In this document: positions 1 to 6,776 of the stretch, piece by piece
Position numbering within the stretch: the stretch's first letter is position 1
How the letters are laid out: each line of letters begins with the position of its first letter
From: an uncultured Oscillospiraceae bacterium
GTDB lineage: Bacteria; Bacillota; Clostridia; Oscillospirales; Oscillospiraceae
DNA: 25,291 bases
Assembly: GCA_934565615.1 (NCBI GenBank)
Contig: CAKTIH010000015.1
Coordinates: 1 to 25,291 of the forward strand
Direction: 5' to 3'
Notes under the pieces: model-generated
What the model was told of the DNA's origin: nothing
The model's input: the letters and a program-made list of their open reading frames with translations, nothing else
The model's database searches: none
Position numbers and translations under genes: made by a program

Positions 1-290
1 AGAACTGCGGGCAGGCTGGGCTTACCCTCGCGGCGCATGAAGCTGCCGGGGATGCGGCCGACGGCGTAGAGCTTCTCATTGAAGTCCACGGAGAGGGGGA
101 AGTAGTCGATGCCGTCCTTCGGGCGGGCGGAGGCGGTGCAGGTGACGAGAACGGTGGTCTCGCCGTACTTTACGAGGACCGCGGAGTTGCATAGCTCTGC
201 GAGCTTGCCGACTTCCATGGACAGGGGGCGGCCTTCGTACATGATCTCGTACTTCTTGTAATTCGGAAATTCCTTATGGGTGATTATCAT
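1..290 (-). CDS. pnp: Polynucleotide phosphorylase, N-terminal part (cut by window edge)
   Basis: This is the first 96 codons of a gene that runs off the left edge. The protein begins MIITHKEF and contains GETTVLVTCTAS and YFPLSVDFNEKLYAVG, followed by GRIPGSFMRREG. These are characteristic of the first RNase PH domain of PNPase, a phosphate-dependent 3'-to-5' exoribonuclease of the RNA degradosome. The start at 290 is supported by AAGGAG seven bases upstream. It lies directly downstream of rpsO on the same strand, the order conserved across most bacteria, with the rpsO terminator between them. The catalytic second PH domain and the KH and S1 RNA-binding domains would lie outside the window. 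Identity is near certain; nothing can be said about the missing part. Confidence 0.96.
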   Translation of the reverse strand, partial: MIITHKEFPNYKKYEIMYEGRPLSMEVGKLAELCNSAVLVKYGETTVLVTCTASARPKDGIDYFPLSVDFNEKLYAVGRIPGSFMRREGKPSLPAV

Positions 291-333
291 TTGCTTTCTC
301 CTTATATTTCCTGCACTTTCCGACACTTAGCAC

Positions 334-368
334 TTGAAGAAAGGCCGCGCACGGCGGCGCTTCTTCAA
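334..368 (-). promoter_or_regulatory. Hairpin in the pnp leader
   Basis: TTGAAGAA at 334-341 pairs perfectly with TTCTTCAA at 361-368, and GCCG/CGGC can extend the stem inside. The hairpin lies about 45 bases upstream of the pnp start and has no U-run after it, so it is more likely an mRNA processing or stability element than a terminator. In E. coli a hairpin in the pnp leader is cut by RNase III for autoregulation; a parallel here is inference. Confidence 0.5.
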
Positions 369-439
369 ATACTAAGCTACCGGAAAGCACATAGTTTACA
401 TTGTTGAGGGAAGTTTTTTACTTTCTGATCGAAATAAAA

Positions 440-470
440 GCATGGAGACAATATTCAATTGTCTCCATGC
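440..470 (-). terminator. Intrinsic terminator of rpsO
   Basis: A 13-bp perfect inverted repeat (440-452 with 458-470, 5-base loop) begins 40 bases after the rpsO stop. In the minus direction it is followed by TTTTAT. It should end most rpsO transcripts and leave partial readthrough into pnp. Confidence 0.85.
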
Positions 471-510
471 GGTGAAAAACTTCATAAACCTCGGTGCGCA
501 GAGCAGAAGC

Positions 511-777
511 TTACTTACGAATGCCCAGCTTTGCAATGATAGCGCGGTAGCGCTCGATATCCTTCTTGGCAAGGTAGTCCAGCAGACGGCGGCGCTTACC
601 GACCATCTTGTACATGCCCAGACGGCTGTGATCGTCATTGGGATGATTCTTGAGGTGCTCGGTCAGCTCGCGGATACGCTGGGAGAGGATAGCGATCTGG
701 ACTTCGGGAGAACCGGTGTCGCCCTCATGGGTGGCGTTGTCGGCGATGACCTGGGTCTTGACTTCTTTAGTGATCAT
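511..777 (-). CDS. rpsO: 30S ribosomal protein S15
   Basis: The 88-residue product is full length for S15. It shows the family signatures HEGDTGSPEVQIA, LTEHLKNHPNDDHSR and RRRLLDYLAKKDIERY. S15 binds the central domain of 16S rRNA early in 30S assembly. The start at 777 is preceded by GAAAGGGG about 11 bases upstream. A perfect sigma-A promoter lies upstream at 892-920, a terminator downstream at 440-470, and pnp follows. In other bacteria S15 represses its own translation through a leader structure; the leader of about 110 bases here is long enough, but I did not identify that structure. Confidence 0.98.
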   Translation of the reverse strand: MITKEVKTQVIADNATHEGDTGSPEVQIAILSQRIRELTEHLKNHPNDDHSRLGMYKMVGKRRRLLDYLAKKDIERYRAIIAKLGIRK

Positions 778-891
778 AGGTGTTATACCCCTTTCAAAAT
801 GTTACTATACCCTGTGTCCCGGCAGCGGGCGGAAAGGTTACCGCGATAGCGGCATGACCCCGGCGCTGAGAGCACGGGCGCATACTGGAGT

Positions 892-920
892 ATAATAACA
901 TCTGCGCGCGCAGGTGTCAA
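892..920 (-). promoter_or_regulatory. Sigma-A promoter of rpsO
   Basis: Reading the minus strand, TTGACA (915-920) and TATTAT (892-897) are separated by exactly 17 bases. The spacer contains the self-complementary run TGCGCGCGCA. It fits a strongly expressed ribosomal protein gene. Confidence 0.85.
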
Positions 921-943
921 GTTTTTACTGTGTTTCCGACGAA

Positions 944-2074
944 TTATTTTGCTTCGAGATTCGCTGCAAATTCAGATATCGCGGCAAGGCCGGCCTTGAG
1001 CGTCTCGGTATCGCTGGCGTAGCCGATACGCATGCTGTGGGGCTGCTCGAAGCAGTCGCCGGGCGTGACGAATGCGCCGGTCTCATGGTACATGCGAGTG
1101 CAGAAATCGTAGGACGGGATATCGAAATCGTAATAGACGAGCGCGGTCGTGCCCGCCTGAGGCTTGGTATAGAAGAAGTGCTCGGAGGAGCGGACCCAGT
1201 CGTCGAGTATGGCGAGGTTCGTGCGCACGATGCCGGTGTTGCGCGCGATGAGCTTGTCCTTATGGCCGAGCGCGATGGCGGCGACGGCCTCATCGAACAT
1301 GCCGCAGCTTATGAGGTCATAGTCCCTGTGGGAGCGGAAGGCAGCAAGCGCGGCCTCATCGTGCGTGGCGATCCAGCCGAGACGCAGACCGGCGAGCGAG
1401 AACACCTTGGACATGCTGCTGACGGAGATGCCCTTCTCGTACAGGTCGGCGACGGATTCGCTCCAGACATCCTCCTGAGTGAGGTGGCGGTAGACCTCGT
1501 CGCAGAGCAGGTACGCATCCACGCTGCGGGCGATCTTGACTATCTCCTCCAGAAGCTCCTTGCCCATGAGCGCGCCGGTGGGGTTATTTGGGTTGTTGAT
1601 GCAGATCATCTTCGTGTCCGGGGTGACAAGGGCGCGCAGCTCGTCAAGGTCGACAAGATAGCCGTTCTCCTGCTTGAGGTGCATGACGGCAAGGTCTGCG
1701 CCGATGGACTCGGGGATAGAATAGAGCTGCTGATAGGTCGGCATGATGCTGATGACGCGGTCGCCCTCGGAGACGAGGGAGCAGAACACGTGGTGGTTCG
1801 CGCCCGCCGCGCCGTGGGTGGTGATGATGTTCTCAGGCTTCACGGTCTTATACAGGCCGCAGATACCGTCAAGGAAATCCGGGCGGCTGTATATATCGCC
1901 GTAGGTCAGGCGTCTTGCGCAGAACTCGCGCAGGAAGGCTTCCTTATCCTCCCCGGCCAGCTCGAACAGCTCGTCGAGCGACACCGAGTCGACGCAGGTC
2001 TCGGCGATGTTGTACTTTGCACCGACCTCGTACTCGTTCATCCATTCCTCTACCGCAAAGGGCTTGATCTTCAT
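944..2074 (-). CDS. PLP-dependent class I/II aminotransferase
   Basis: The 376-residue protein has the fold-type I aminotransferase motifs in order: HGAAGANHHVF near 88-97 (phosphate region), NNPNNPTG near 160-167 with the PLP-contacting Asn at about 164, CDEVYR near 191-196 with Asp192 against the pyridine nitrogen and Tyr195, SMSKVFSLAGLRLGW with the Schiff-base Lys at about 223, and MRIGYA with the carboxylate-binding Arg at about 349. The start at 2074 has AAGGAGGA nine bases upstream. It is monocistronic, behind a leader of about 315 bases that contains a structured RNA and starts at a strong promoter (2399-2427). The amino-acid substrate cannot be read from the sequence. It resembles the branch that includes capreomycidine-synthase-like and aspartate-type enzymes, but that is a loose impression. 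Confidence 0.88.
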   Translation of the reverse strand: MKIKPFAVEEWMNEYEVGAKYNIAETCVDSVSLDELFELAGEDKEAFLREFCARRLTYGDIYSRPDFLDGICGLYKTVKPENIITTHGAAGANHHVFCSLVSEGDRVISIMPTYQQLYSIPESIGADLAVMHLKQENGYLVDLDELRALVTPDTKMICINNPNNPTGALMGKELLEEIVKIARSVDAYLLCDEVYRHLTQEDVWSESVADLYEKGISVSSMSKVFSLAGLRLGWIATHDEAALAAFRSHRDYDLISCGMFDEAVAAIALGHKDKLIARNTGIVRTNLAILDDWVRSSEHFFYTKPQAGTTALVYYDFDIPSYDFCTRMYHETGAFVTPGDCFEQPHSMRIGYASDTETLKAGLAAISEFAANLEAK

Positions 2075-2160
2075 GTTCAGATTTCCTCCTTAAAATAAAT
2101 AGTAGTTTATATAGTAAGCTATGAATAAATGCGTCGGATGGCCGAGCGAGAAAATTTTCT

Positions 2161-2226
2161 GTCTGACGAAATGAGCTTTTTGCAGGAATACTTTGTGTAT
2201 TTCAAAAAAAGCTCATGAAGTCAGGC
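2161..2226. repeat. Long imperfect hairpin in the aminotransferase leader
   Basis: GTCTGAC at 2161 pairs with GTCAGGC ending near 2226, ATGAGC with GCTCAT, and GAATAC with GTATTT around a TTTGT loop. The two non-identical pairs are U-G wobbles if the plus strand is transcribed, but A-C mismatches in minus-strand RNA, so the structure fits plus-strand RNA slightly better. No convincing plus promoter was seen just upstream. It may simply be a DNA dyad or a barrier to transcription between divergent genes. Confidence 0.4.
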
Positions 2227-2279
2227 GGATAAATTTGCCGCTCAGACACCGACAGTCATTTGTTCAGTGCTTACTCAAA

Positions 2280-2392
2280 GAAAAGGCATCCGCGACCGAA
2301 CCTTATCCAGCTTGCGCCGGAATACCTACGGTTCAGTCACGGATGCCTTTGACCCTCCACCCGGTGATGAAGGAAGCATATATATTAAGCTT
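2280..2392 (-). ncRNA. Structured leader RNA or small RNA ending in a terminator-like hairpin
   Basis: Transcription from the promoter at 2399-2427 should start near 2392. A 21-bp stem follows (2330-2350 with 2282-2302). In minus-strand RNA every position pairs, with two G-U wobbles; in plus-strand RNA the same positions would be A-C mismatches. That asymmetry argues for a functional minus-strand RNA. The apical part has an asymmetric internal loop and a 6-bp stem capped by a GCAA (GNRA) tetraloop. The long stem is followed by TTTTCTTT, so transcripts may end here. It could be an attenuator or riboswitch-like leader of the aminotransferase, or a separate RNA of about 110 nt. It matched no riboswitch consensus I could recall. 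Confidence 0.55.
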
Positions 2393-2398
2393 GGCTGG

Positions 2399-2427
2399 AT
2401 TGTACCGCGCAGGCATCAGTTTGTCAA
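2399..2427 (-). promoter_or_regulatory. Sigma-A promoter of the leader RNA and aminotransferase
   Basis: TTGACA (2422-2427) and TACAAT (2399-2404) on the minus strand, with a 17-base spacer. It is the only strong promoter found upstream of the aminotransferase and defines its long leader. Confidence 0.8.
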
Positions 2428-2523
2428 GAGGAACGTTACGCGGATTTTTTGTTTTCTTTACCTGTGATACATGGTATTATAGAATCACCCAATACGAAAA
2501 ATTTTTTACAAGGAGGAACCAGC

Positions 2524-3447
2524 ATGTCCATAAAAGAGATCAGCTTCCCTTCCGCCAACGGGCGCGACACCATCAAGGCATGGGCCTATACCCCGCTCGG
2601 TAAGCCCAGAGCAGTCATCCAGCTTATCCACGGCTTCGGCGAGCACTCCCGCCGCTATCTGCACATGATAAGCAAGTTCCAGGCCGCGGGCTTCGTCGTC
2701 TATGCGGACGACCACATCGGCCACGGCAAGACCGCCTACGACAGCGGCACTATGGGCGACCCGCACTCCGGCGGCTACATGACCTATCTCAAGGATGAGA
2801 AGGCGCTGCACGACATCGCCGTCAAGGATTACCCCGGGCTTCCGTACTTCGTGTTTGGCCACAGCTGGGGCTCGATGCTCGGCCGCGCTTATGCCGCGCT
2901 CTACGGCGACGACCTCAAGGGCCTCATGCTCTGCGGCATCGTGTCGCAGTTCAAGGGCTGCGAGATCGAGCTGCATGACCCGGAGATAAAGGCCGCCGTC
3001 GCTGCCGATCCGTACCAGCCGGTCGGTGACTGGTTCGGCAAGGTCTTCCTCGATATGACCGCGAGGATCGAAAACCCCAACGGGCCGTCAGACTGGATCG
3101 CCTGCAACCCCGATATCGTTGCCGACCACGCGGGCGACATGTTCAACGGCTTCGATGTCACGCTGGAGCTGGTGTGGGATCTGGTGGAACTGTACGGCTT
3201 CATTGAGCGCCGCGAGTGGGCAGAGATGGTGCCGCCCTCGCTGCCGGTGTATCTCATTTCCGGCGACTGCGACCCCTGCGGCAACTACGGCGAGGGACTG
3301 TACCATGTGGCGAACCTGCTTGCCGAGAGCGGGAACAAGGTCAGCGTCAAGGCCTACAGCGGCTACCGCCACGAGATACACAACGAGCTTGAGCTGCGCG
3401 ACGAGGTCGAGGCCGGGCTCGTGGACTTCGTAAACGGTACTATATAA
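2524..3447 (+). CDS. Alpha/beta hydrolase, monoacylglycerol-lipase-like (Hydrolase_4 type)
   Basis: The 307-residue protein has an alpha/beta-hydrolase core. The oxyanion motif HGFGEHSRR lies near 36-44, and DHIGHGKT near 63-70 matches lysophospholipase and monoglyceride lipase relatives. The nucleophile elbow GHSWGSM puts the catalytic Ser at about 114. The likely acid is in SGDCDP (Asp250), and the His in YRHEIHNE (His283). There is no signal peptide, so it should act in the cytoplasm on a small ester or acylglycerol; the true substrate is unknown. The start at 2524 was chosen because AAGGAGGA sits eight bases upstream; a longer in-frame form from 2449 lacks such a site. It is transcribed alone, divergent from the aminotransferase and convergent with the regulator at 3589, with a shared hairpin terminator. 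Confidence 0.88.
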   Translation: MSIKEISFPSANGRDTIKAWAYTPLGKPRAVIQLIHGFGEHSRRYLHMISKFQAAGFVVYADDHIGHGKTAYDSGTMGDPHSGGYMTYLKDEKALHDIAVKDYPGLPYFVFGHSWGSMLGRAYAALYGDDLKGLMLCGIVSQFKGCEIELHDPEIKAAVAADPYQPVGDWFGKVFLDMTARIENPNGPSDWIACNPDIVADHAGDMFNGFDVTLELVWDLVELYGFIERREWAEMVPPSLPVYLISGDCDPCGNYGEGLYHVANLLAESGNKVSVKAYSGYRHEIHNELELRDEVEAGLVDFVNGTI

Positions 3448-3501
3448 TTAAAAGCATCTCAGAGCTTCTTGCCGGCAGGTAAAAATCAATTGAATAAATT
3501 T

Positions 3502-3566
3502 GGTTCTAAACTAAAAGTTGGGGGTAACCGGGAAAACCGGTTACCCCCAACTTTTAGTTTAGAACC
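3502..3566. terminator. Thirty-base-pair perfect hairpin between convergent genes
   Basis: 3502-3531 and 3537-3566 are perfect inverted repeats of 30 bases with a 5-base loop. On the plus strand the stem is followed by TTTTT. It separates the convergent hydrolase and regulator genes and should terminate the plus strand well; the minus-side tail (AAATTTATT) is weaker. The stem is unusually long for a terminator. Confidence 0.85.
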
Positions 3567-3588
3567 TTTTTGGCATATTACCCGCGGC

Positions 3589-4311
3589 TTATACTTCTGA
3601 GGTATCTGCGGCAGGAAGGTCCTTATGGATCGCGTCAAGATAGTTATAGAAAGTGAATTTTGATATGCTCAGGTATTCATACACGCGCTCGGAGGACTTG
3701 GTGATAAGGAAGGCGCCCTTGCTGTCAAGATATCTGATGAACTCTATTTTATCGGCGCGGTTCATTTCGCTGACGTCTTTGCCTACATGCTTCTGCGCGC
3801 CCTCAATAAGATAGTCGAGAACCTGAGAAACATCCTTTGCGAAAACCTCGATGGGCCTCTCCTCGGGATCGGAGTCCGTGCGGATGCCGGCGGGCGCAGG
3901 GACGACAGCATCCTGAGACGGTATCTCAAAACGGTTATACTTGCGCAGGTAGTGCTCGAACTTGACAGTGTCCGTGATGTCCGTATTGATGCAAAGGCTC
4001 CCGATTATTTTGCCGGCATCGTCCTTGAGAAACATGGTCGAGGATCTGAGAAGCTTTCCGTCCTGGGCGTTGATGACATAGTTGTACCTGTCCCCGTCTT
4101 TGACTGTGCCGCGCAGCACCTCAAGCCCAAGATTAGAGCCGCAGTCGCCCTCTTTTCTGCCGGTGATGTAGCCGTTTCTGATGCTGACTATGGAATGGTT
4201 ATAGTCGCCTGTGAGGTCATGGAGGATGATCTCGCTCTTTTCGCCGAACTGATTTTCCAACATGTCCATCAATCTTTGCCAAAAGTCCCAATTGTCTCGA
4301 ACTGATTTCAT
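3589..4311 (-). CDS. YheO/DauR-type transcriptional regulator (PAS_6 plus HTH_22)
   Basis: The 240-residue product has an N-terminal PAS-like domain, about residues 5-115 (motifs IILHDLTGDYNHSIVSIRNG and GKIIGSLCINTDIT), then a linker and a C-terminal helix-turn-helix of about residues 170-235 (DKIEFIRYLDSKGAFLI, LSISKFTFYNYLD). This is the architecture of E. coli YheO and Pseudomonas DauR, which control amino-acid catabolism genes. The start at 4311 was chosen because AAGGCGG lies just upstream and because the promoter's -10 (4376-4381) lies inside any longer reading frame. It follows the DgaE-like gene and has its own promoter. It probably senses a pathway metabolite through the PAS domain and controls the divergent catabolic genes; that is inference from position. 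Confidence 0.82.
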   Translation of the reverse strand: MKSVRDNWDFWQRLMDMLENQFGEKSEIILHDLTGDYNHSIVSIRNGYITGRKEGDCGSNLGLEVLRGTVKDGDRYNYVINAQDGKLLRSSTMFLKDDAGKIIGSLCINTDITDTVKFEHYLRKYNRFEIPSQDAVVPAPAGIRTDSDPEERPIEVFAKDVSQVLDYLIEGAQKHVGKDVSEMNRADKIEFIRYLDSKGAFLITKSSERVYEYLSISKFTFYNYLDAIHKDLPAADTSEV

Positions 4312-4375
4312 AAATGCCGCCTTAATACTTTTTTGCCTTACAGCGCTTGCTTTGCGGAAAGGTGATGTCCATATG

Positions 4376-4404
4376 ATTCTAACACAATTTACCGGCCATA
4401 TCAA
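4376..4404 (-). promoter_or_regulatory. Promoter of the PAS/HTH regulator
   Basis: TTGATA (4399-4404) and TAGAAT (4376-4381) on the minus strand are spaced by 17 bases, in the gap after the DgaE-like gene. It would give the regulator its own transcription and supports the start codon at 4311. Confidence 0.7.
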
Positions 4405-4447
4405 CAAAAACAAACTTTTTTTAAGGCATTTAGCAAGCCCCGGACAC

Positions 4448-5560
4448 TCAGAAGGAGAGCAGTTTCCTGCATGTGAGCTCCATTTCCTGCATGGTCATAG
4501 ACATGGGATTGAGATAGAAGAGGTCTTTCATGACCTTGTCGCCTTGAGCAATAATGTGCGGTTCGCCGTCGCGGAGAAAATGCAGCACCTCTTCAACGCT
4601 GCGCTCCTCATCGTTTATATGTATGCAGACGCGCGGTATAGGCTGCCCGGCTTCGTTTGGATAGGAGCGTTCAACGGTAAAAATGGGCTTGTCTTTAAGG
4701 ATATCCTTTGCAAGCAGCACCTGATTCTCGGCGTCGTCGAGTCTGGCAGAGCTGTCCTCGGCCAGGAACTGTTTGAGTGCGGAGTATAGGCCGACGATCT
4801 CCTCCCTTCCGGTTTTCATCATTCTGCCGAGCCCCGGAGAAGGAAAGCCGAAGTCGATTATCGTGTCGATAATGCGGGACGAGCCGACTATAAGCCCGCT
4901 GCTCTGTGGACCGTGCAGATCCTTGCCGCCGCTGAAGCAGGCAACGTCCGCGCCGCCGTGAGTGTATCTCCACAGATTTTCCGCCGGGGGAAGCATCGCG
5001 GCCGCGTCGAGTATCACAGGGATCCCGTAGGGCTCAACAGCCTGCTTCATCTGCGCCAGTGACGGCGCTCCGATGGACACCCAGCCGGATTCAAGATAGT
5101 AGGCGGCGACGGTGTTTTCGTTTATTGCGCTGCGGATATCCTCGATCGGATCGGCGGGGATATGGTTAGAGTTGCCGAGCTCAATGGTTGAAACACCAAG
5201 CTGCTTGAAAACGAAATCGTAGGGGCTGAAGTGCGAACGGTAAATAATGACGTTGCATTTTGCAAAGTCCTGCCTTGAGACATATTCAAGCTTTTTGCCA
5301 AGCTTGAGAGAGACAGCGGCAGCCAAGCACAGGTAGACACCGCAGGCACAGCCGTTCGACACGTATGCCGCCTCATTGTTTGTCATCTCGGCGATCCTCC
5401 TGCCGACCTTGCGCTGCAGATCCTTGATATCGCAGAACGCCGTCGAAGCGTCCGCCATATCGGCGAGAGTTTCTTTGCTCATTTTAGAACCGCCCCATGC
5501 GGTATAAGTACCCATAGCATTTATATATCTGTCGACACCCAACTCTTCATAAATACCCAT
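4448..5560 (-). CDS. SelA/DgaE-family PLP-dependent enzyme (ammonia-lyase-like)
   Basis: The 370-residue protein belongs to the SelA-like fold-type I PLP family. Recognisable parts are the N-terminal YEELGVDRYINAMGTYTAWGG, the phosphate-binding region SNGCACGVYLCLAAA near 68-82, VILDAAAMLPP near 182-192 with the ring-nitrogen Asp at about 185, and CFSGGKDLHGPQSSG with the Schiff-base Lys at about 213. True SelA is about 460 residues and has a tRNA-binding N-terminus that is absent here, so selenocysteine synthesis is unlikely. The characterised relative of this length is DgaE, D-glucosaminate-6-phosphate ammonia lyase, which eliminates ammonia from an amino-sugar acid. A divergent RidA-like gene fits an enamine/imine-producing reaction. 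The exact substrate is unknown. Confidence 0.8.
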   Translation of the reverse strand: MGIYEELGVDRYINAMGTYTAWGGSKMSKETLADMADASTAFCDIKDLQRKVGRRIAEMTNNEAAYVSNGCACGVYLCLAAAVSLKLGKKLEYVSRQDFAKCNVIIYRSHFSPYDFVFKQLGVSTIELGNSNHIPADPIEDIRSAINENTVAAYYLESGWVSIGAPSLAQMKQAVEPYGIPVILDAAAMLPPAENLWRYTHGGADVACFSGGKDLHGPQSSGLIVGSSRIIDTIIDFGFPSPGLGRMMKTGREEIVGLYSALKQFLAEDSSARLDDAENQVLLAKDILKDKPIFTVERSYPNEAGQPIPRVCIHINDEERSVEEVLHFLRDGEPHIIAQGDKVMKDLFYLNPMSMTMQEMELTCRKLLSF

Positions 5561-5627
5561 TGCCTCGCATTCCTTTCAAACAAAAAGTTTTGAACCCAAC
5601 AGTAAAGCACAGCACTTTTGTGCAAAA

Positions 5628-5656
5628 AGTATACAACTACGGCAGACAAATGTCAA
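5628..5656 (-). promoter_or_regulatory. Promoter of the DgaE-like gene
   Basis: TTGACA (5651-5656) and TATACT (5628-5633) on the minus strand, with a 17-base spacer: close to a perfect sigma-A promoter. It is back to back with the plus promoter at 5694-5722. GCAC-TTTT-GTGC at 5612-5623 lies just inside its transcribed start and could be an operator. Confidence 0.82.
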
Positions 5657-5693
5657 GGAAAAGAAGAAAAATAAAAAAATAGACAAAAATATA

Positions 5694-5722
5694 TTGACAA
5701 AAAATCAGATAGATGGTACTGT
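5694..5722 (+). promoter_or_regulatory. Promoter of the RidA-TRAP-dehydrogenase operon, with GACAAAAA repeats
   Basis: TTGACA (5694-5699) and TACTGT (5717-5722) are spaced by 17 bases. Three copies of GACAAAAA occur at 5682, 5696 and 5729; the middle copy overlaps the -35. These direct repeats are candidate binding sites for the PAS/HTH regulator, although A-rich sequence could produce them by chance. Confidence 0.78.
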
Positions 5723-5762
5723 GTAGCTGACAAAAAGTAATAAATGCCAGAGAGGTGCAATT

Positions 5763-6233
5763 ATGGATAGGATCGAAGAAAAGCTGAACCGGCTTGGCAT
5801 AGAGCTTCCGACGGCTCCGCAGCCGGTTGCCAGCTATGTTCCGGCAAAACGCTTCTGCGGAAATCTGGTATACGTGTCCGGGCAGGACTGCCGGAAAGAC
5901 GGCAGGCTCCTCCGGGAGGGCAAGCTTGGGGCGGACGTCACTGTTGAAGAGGGCGTCGAATGTTCGCGTCAAGCGGCGGTAAACTGCCTTGCCGCGCTGA
6001 AAAGCTGTATCGGCTCGCTTGACAGGGTGAAGAGCGTTGTGAAGCTTTTAGGCTTTGTGGCCAGCGCTCCCGGCTTTGGGCATCAGCCATATGTCATGAA
6101 CGGCGCGTCCGATCTGCTGGTTGCCCTTTTCGGGGAGGACGGCTGCCATGCTAGGGCTGCTATCGGAGTAAACGAACTGCCGTTCAATACGCCGGTAGAG
6201 GTGGAGATGATTTTGGAGGTGGAGCCTGACTGA
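5763..6233 (+). CDS. RidA/YjgF-superfamily protein (PF14588-like)
   Basis: The 156-residue product follows the pattern of the YjgF/chorismate-mutase-like subgroup: YVPAKRFCGNLVYVSGQ, GKLGADVTVEEG, AAVNCLAALK, LDRVKSVVKLLGFVASAP, NGASDLLVALFG, then HARAAIGVNELPFNTPVEVE. RidA proteins hydrolyse reactive enamines and imines released by PLP enzymes to ketones and ammonia. The Arg in HARAAIG aligns with the position that binds the substrate carboxylate in RidA. It is the first gene of the plus operon and is divergent from the PLP ammonia-lyase-like gene, so it probably processes that enzyme's product. AGAGAGGTG precedes the start at 5763. Subgroup assignment is from memory of the family. Confidence 0.87.
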   Translation: MDRIEEKLNRLGIELPTAPQPVASYVPAKRFCGNLVYVSGQDCRKDGRLLREGKLGADVTVEEGVECSRQAAVNCLAALKSCIGSLDRVKSVVKLLGFVASAPGFGHQPYVMNGASDLLVALFGEDGCHARAAIGVNELPFNTPVEVEMILEVEPD

Positions 6234-6281
6234 ATATTATGCCGGCTTATAAAACTATCTGACAAAAGGTGAGGTGTTATC

Positions 6282-6776
6282 TTGAAAAAAATCTTTGACT
6301 GCATGGAAAGGATCATCCGCTGCGTATGCTACGCGCTGTTTGCATCCTTTCATATCCTGGTTTTTGTACAAGTGTTCACGCGCTATGTCCTCGGCAATTC
6401 TCTTACATGGACCGAGCAGGCGGCCAGATATCTGTTTATATGGATGATAATGCTGTTTGTCCCCATTGTGACGAGAGGCATGGACAACCTGTCCTTTGAC
6501 GTTATCCTCGGAAAGCTGCCGAAGAAAGTAAGAGACATCACGGTCACGGTCTCCGACGCGGCTATCGGGCTGTTTGCCGCGTACTGGTGCTATTGGAGCC
6601 TTCAGCTCTGCATCGTTTCTCAGGGCAGAATGTTCCAGGGGCTGCACATCGCGAAGAACTGGGTGTACGCTGCGCAGCCTGTCGGCTCATTCCTGCTGCT
6701 CCTGTTCAGCATCGAGCTCGTGATAAACAAGATCAAAAAAATAGCAGGGACTGATTATAAGGAGGTAGACGGCTGA
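6282..6776 (+). CDS. TRAP transporter small membrane subunit (DctQ family), TTG start
   Basis: The 164-residue protein has four hydrophobic segments, near residues 10-30, 45-62, 85-105 and 120-145 by eye, and the family's RYVLGNSLTWTEQAARYLFIW motif near 28-50. DctQ-type subunits associate with the large DctM subunit in Na+-dependent uptake of organic and sugar acids. The start is TTG at 6282: AGGTGAGG ends six bases before it, whereas the first ATG (6303) would remove part of the first segment and lacks a site. The stop overlaps the DctM start by one base, indicating translational coupling. Confidence 0.9.
   Translation: MKKIFDCMERIIRCVCYALFASFHILVFVQVFTRYVLGNSLTWTEQAARYLFIWMIMLFVPIVTRGMDNLSFDVILGKLPKKVRDITVTVSDAAIGLFAAYWCYWSLQLCIVSQGRMFQGLHIAKNWVYAAQPVGSFLLLLFSIELVINKIKKIAGTDYKEVDG

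Noticed and set aside
442..849. Open frame opposite rpsO
   Set aside because: It lies on the antisense strand of an unmistakable S15 gene and includes its terminator; no ribosome site.
2280..2392. Known riboswitch (TPP, FMN, cobalamin, SAM, lysine, c-di-GMP, THF, ZTP)
   Set aside because: Short resemblances, for example to part of the TPP core, occur only on the wrong strand or without the other conserved parts.
4312..4413. N-terminal extension of the PAS/HTH regulator
   Set aside because: The gene's own -10 box lies inside it, and the start at 4311 has the better ribosome site and gives the usual family length.
4448..5560. Assignment as true selenocysteine synthase SelA
   Set aside because: It lacks the tRNA-binding N-terminal region, is about 90 residues short, and sits in a catabolic locus without selB or tRNA-Sec.
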